A DNA stretch of 7,596 nucleotides from contig JAFTHG010000177.1 of the NCBI GenBank assembly GCA_017457555.1, positions 1 to 7,596 on the forward strand, in the 5' to 3' direction. The position numbers and the translations under genes were made by a program. The DNA comes from Kiritimatiellia bacterium. Lineage in GTDB: Bacteria > Verrucomicrobiota > Kiritimatiellia > RFP12 > DVOR01. Under the pieces are notes generated by a model. The model was not told the DNA's origin. It saw nothing but the letters and a program-made list of their open reading frames with translations, and made no database searches. Of this stretch, positions 6,184-7,596 are shown piece by piece. Every line of letters starts with the position of its first letter. Within the stretch, counting starts at the first letter, position 1.

Positions 6184-7596
6184 ATGAAAAAGCTTTCGGC
6201 CATTCTTCCCAAGTTTGAACACTTACTTGCCGGCATTTTACCGCGCAAGCATACGCACTTTGCAATGGGAGATTTGCCGATTCCAGTCGCAGTACTAACG
6301 GCTGTCGGCTTGCACTCCGGCAGACGGTTGCTCATTGTGCCGACCCCGGAATGCGTTGATCAGGCCATTGCCGATGCAACGGTCTTCTATCCCGGGCTAC
6401 CCGTGTTGCCACTTGTCCCGGCAGATGACGAAGAAGCACTCCTCACAGGCGAACGCATTGGGCAGGTTCGCACCATCTTGGAAACCGAAAAGCCCTGCTT
6501 AATCGTCACCTCCATCCATGCATTGCTGCAACCGGTTCCCAATCCCAAACAACTGACAGCCGTCACGCTTCACCTATCCGTTAATGATGCCTTCCCCTTT
6601 GATACACTTGCACAACAGCTTATCCACTTGGGTTACCAGCGTGAAGAATTAGTCGTTGAACCATTAACCTTTGCCATTCACGGTGGTATTTTGGATATCT
6701 GGGCCTCAGGCGAGGCTGCTCCGCTTCGTGTTGAATTCTTTGGGGACGACATTGAGAGCATCCGCCGCTTTGACCCTGCTACACAATGTTCAATCAGTCG
6801 CGAAACTACCCTTTCAATCCCTCCGGCTCCCAGTGCCAAATTCAAAACCACGCAGTTACTCCCCAAGCTCTCCGATTGTGCTGTTTGCCTTTATGACACG
6901 CCGGCAATTGAAGCAATTTTGGAGCAACTTCAACCTGTTTCCTCCTCCAGCACCAATCGTGACTATCTGCATCGCACATTGCAAACCTTTCAAAACCGGG
7001 TCTGCTGGATGGGCGAACCCCTGCAAGCGGAGTTGCCTGCCGTAGCGCTGGTCGCGCATCCCGTTAATGGTGTCGGCGAAATCGCGGGCAAAGGTGGCAC
7101 CCATCACCCCGACTTCTATGCCCGCATCCGCAAAGAACTGCTTCAGGATTTAGACACACGGGCACGCCAGAAAGAGCGCATCTTCATCTGCGTGGATACG
7201 GCAGCGGCATACGAATTGCTGGCGCATGAGCTGCCTCCGGACTCACCCATCACGCTCATTCAGGCAGCTCTCAGCGAAGGGTTCTCCTTAGCCAATCTCA
7301 AACTCTCGGTCGTTTCGCAACGTGACCTCTACCCTGTTCAACGCACATGGCGTCACGTCCGGCGCAAAACAGCTGTTGTTTCCGGACAACGGCGTGAATA
7401 TGCCTTTGATGTGGAACCCGGCGAACTCGTAGTCCATCTGTCACACGGCATCGGAAAGTTTGTCGGGCTCACCGAAATTGACCACAATGGCAAACGCATT
7501 GAGGTCTTTACGCTGGAATATGCCCACGGCACCAAACTGCATGTTCCGACAACACATGCCCACCTACTCTCACGTTATATCGGCCCCGACAGTCGC
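6184..7596 (+). CDS. mfd: Transcription-repair coupling factor, N-terminal 471 residues (3' end beyond window)
   Basis: The frame is open from ATG 6184 to the last base. Mfd pushes stalled RNA polymerase off DNA and recruits UvrA. Residues 1 to about 215 are the UvrB-like damage-recognition module; no GxGKT Walker A is present, as usual for this Mfd region. The YQREE... FAIHGGILDIW... FFGDDIESIRRFD run (151-198) is the shared UvrB/Mfd signature. Residues 380-388 (RDLYPVQRT) and the segment from about 410, with GELVVHLSHGIGKFVGL, start the CarD-like RNA-polymerase interaction domain. That domain begins around 410, compared with about 470 in E. coli as I recall it, so the linker part looks shorter. 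The translocase domains lie beyond the window. The gap to polA is 35 bases with no clear Shine-Dalgarno sequence; upstream in-frame TTG and CTG codons exist but ATG is preferred. His166 replaces the usual Arg of the VRGG motif. Confidence 0.95.
   Translation, partial: MKKLSAILPKFEHLLAGILPRKHTHFAMGDLPIPVAVLTAVGLHSGRRLLIVPTPECVDQAIADATVFYPGLPVLPLVPADDEEALLTGERIGQVRTILETEKPCLIVTSIHALLQPVPNPKQLTAVTLHLSVNDAFPFDTLAQQLIHLGYQREELVVEPLTFAIHGGILDIWASGEAAPLRVEFFGDDIESIRRFDPATQCSISRETTLSIPPAPSAKFKTTQLLPKLSDCAVCLYDTPAIEAILEQLQPVSSSSTNRDYLHRTLQTFQNRVCWMGEPLQAELPAVALVAHPVNGVGEIAGKGGTHHPDFYARIRKELLQDLDTRARQKERIFICVDTAAAYELLAHELPPDSPITLIQAALSEGFSLANLKLSVVSQRDLYPVQRTWRHVRRKTAVVSGQRREYAFDVEPGELVVHLSHGIGKFVGLTEIDHNGKRIEVFTLEYAHGTKLHVPTTHAHLLSRYIGPDSR

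Noticed and set aside
6671..7045. 124-codon + strand frame overlapping mfd
   Set aside because: It lies wholly within the mfd frame, which carries clear UvrB-like and CarD-like motifs; the alternative translation is low-complexity and unrelated to any family.

Overview
The window is packed with five genes, all on the + strand and almost touching. Both the first and the last gene run off the window. Two are recognisable with high confidence: polA (DNA polymerase I, complete) and the first 471 codons of mfd (transcription-repair coupling factor). The other three are a large AsmA/YdbH-like envelope protein (5' end missing), a small protein with a paired-Cys zinc-ribbon-like N-terminus, and a small membrane-anchored protein. 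Those three types, and the N-terminal signature of the PolA, resemble what I remember of the PVC superphylum, most like Lentisphaerota/Kiritimatiellota/Verrucomicrobiota. That placement is inference from memory of the families, not the result of a search. Base composition is roughly even and looks uniform across the genes, with no sign of a recently acquired island.

Layout: 1-2400 AsmA/YdbH-like protein (open from base 1); 2417-3034 zinc-ribbon protein; 3035-3457 single-pass membrane protein; 3470-6148 polA; 6184-7596+ mfd. The gaps are 16, 0, 12 and 35 bases, with Shine-Dalgarno sequences before the second and fourth genes and a stop codon abutting the start codon between the second and third. 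I see no terminator, promoter, RNA gene, repeat, CRISPR array or mobile element, and no intergenic stretch is long enough to hold much. The simplest reading is one transcription unit whose promoter lies upstream of the window.

Functionally, polA fills gaps after nucleotide excision and base excision repair and removes RNA primers. Mfd clears stalled RNA polymerase from lesions and recruits UvrA, so the two adjacent genes act in the same repair route. The AsmA-like protein would act in the envelope and has no evident link to repair. No novel system is evident. The points most worth checking are residue changes in the two repair proteins: a PolA whose proofreading site is erased and whose 5'-nuclease carries Asp-to-Glu at a metal-ligand position, and an Mfd with His in place of a usually conserved Arg on the inferred UvrA-binding surface. 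The two unrecognised small genes upstream of polA are also worth a family-level look.
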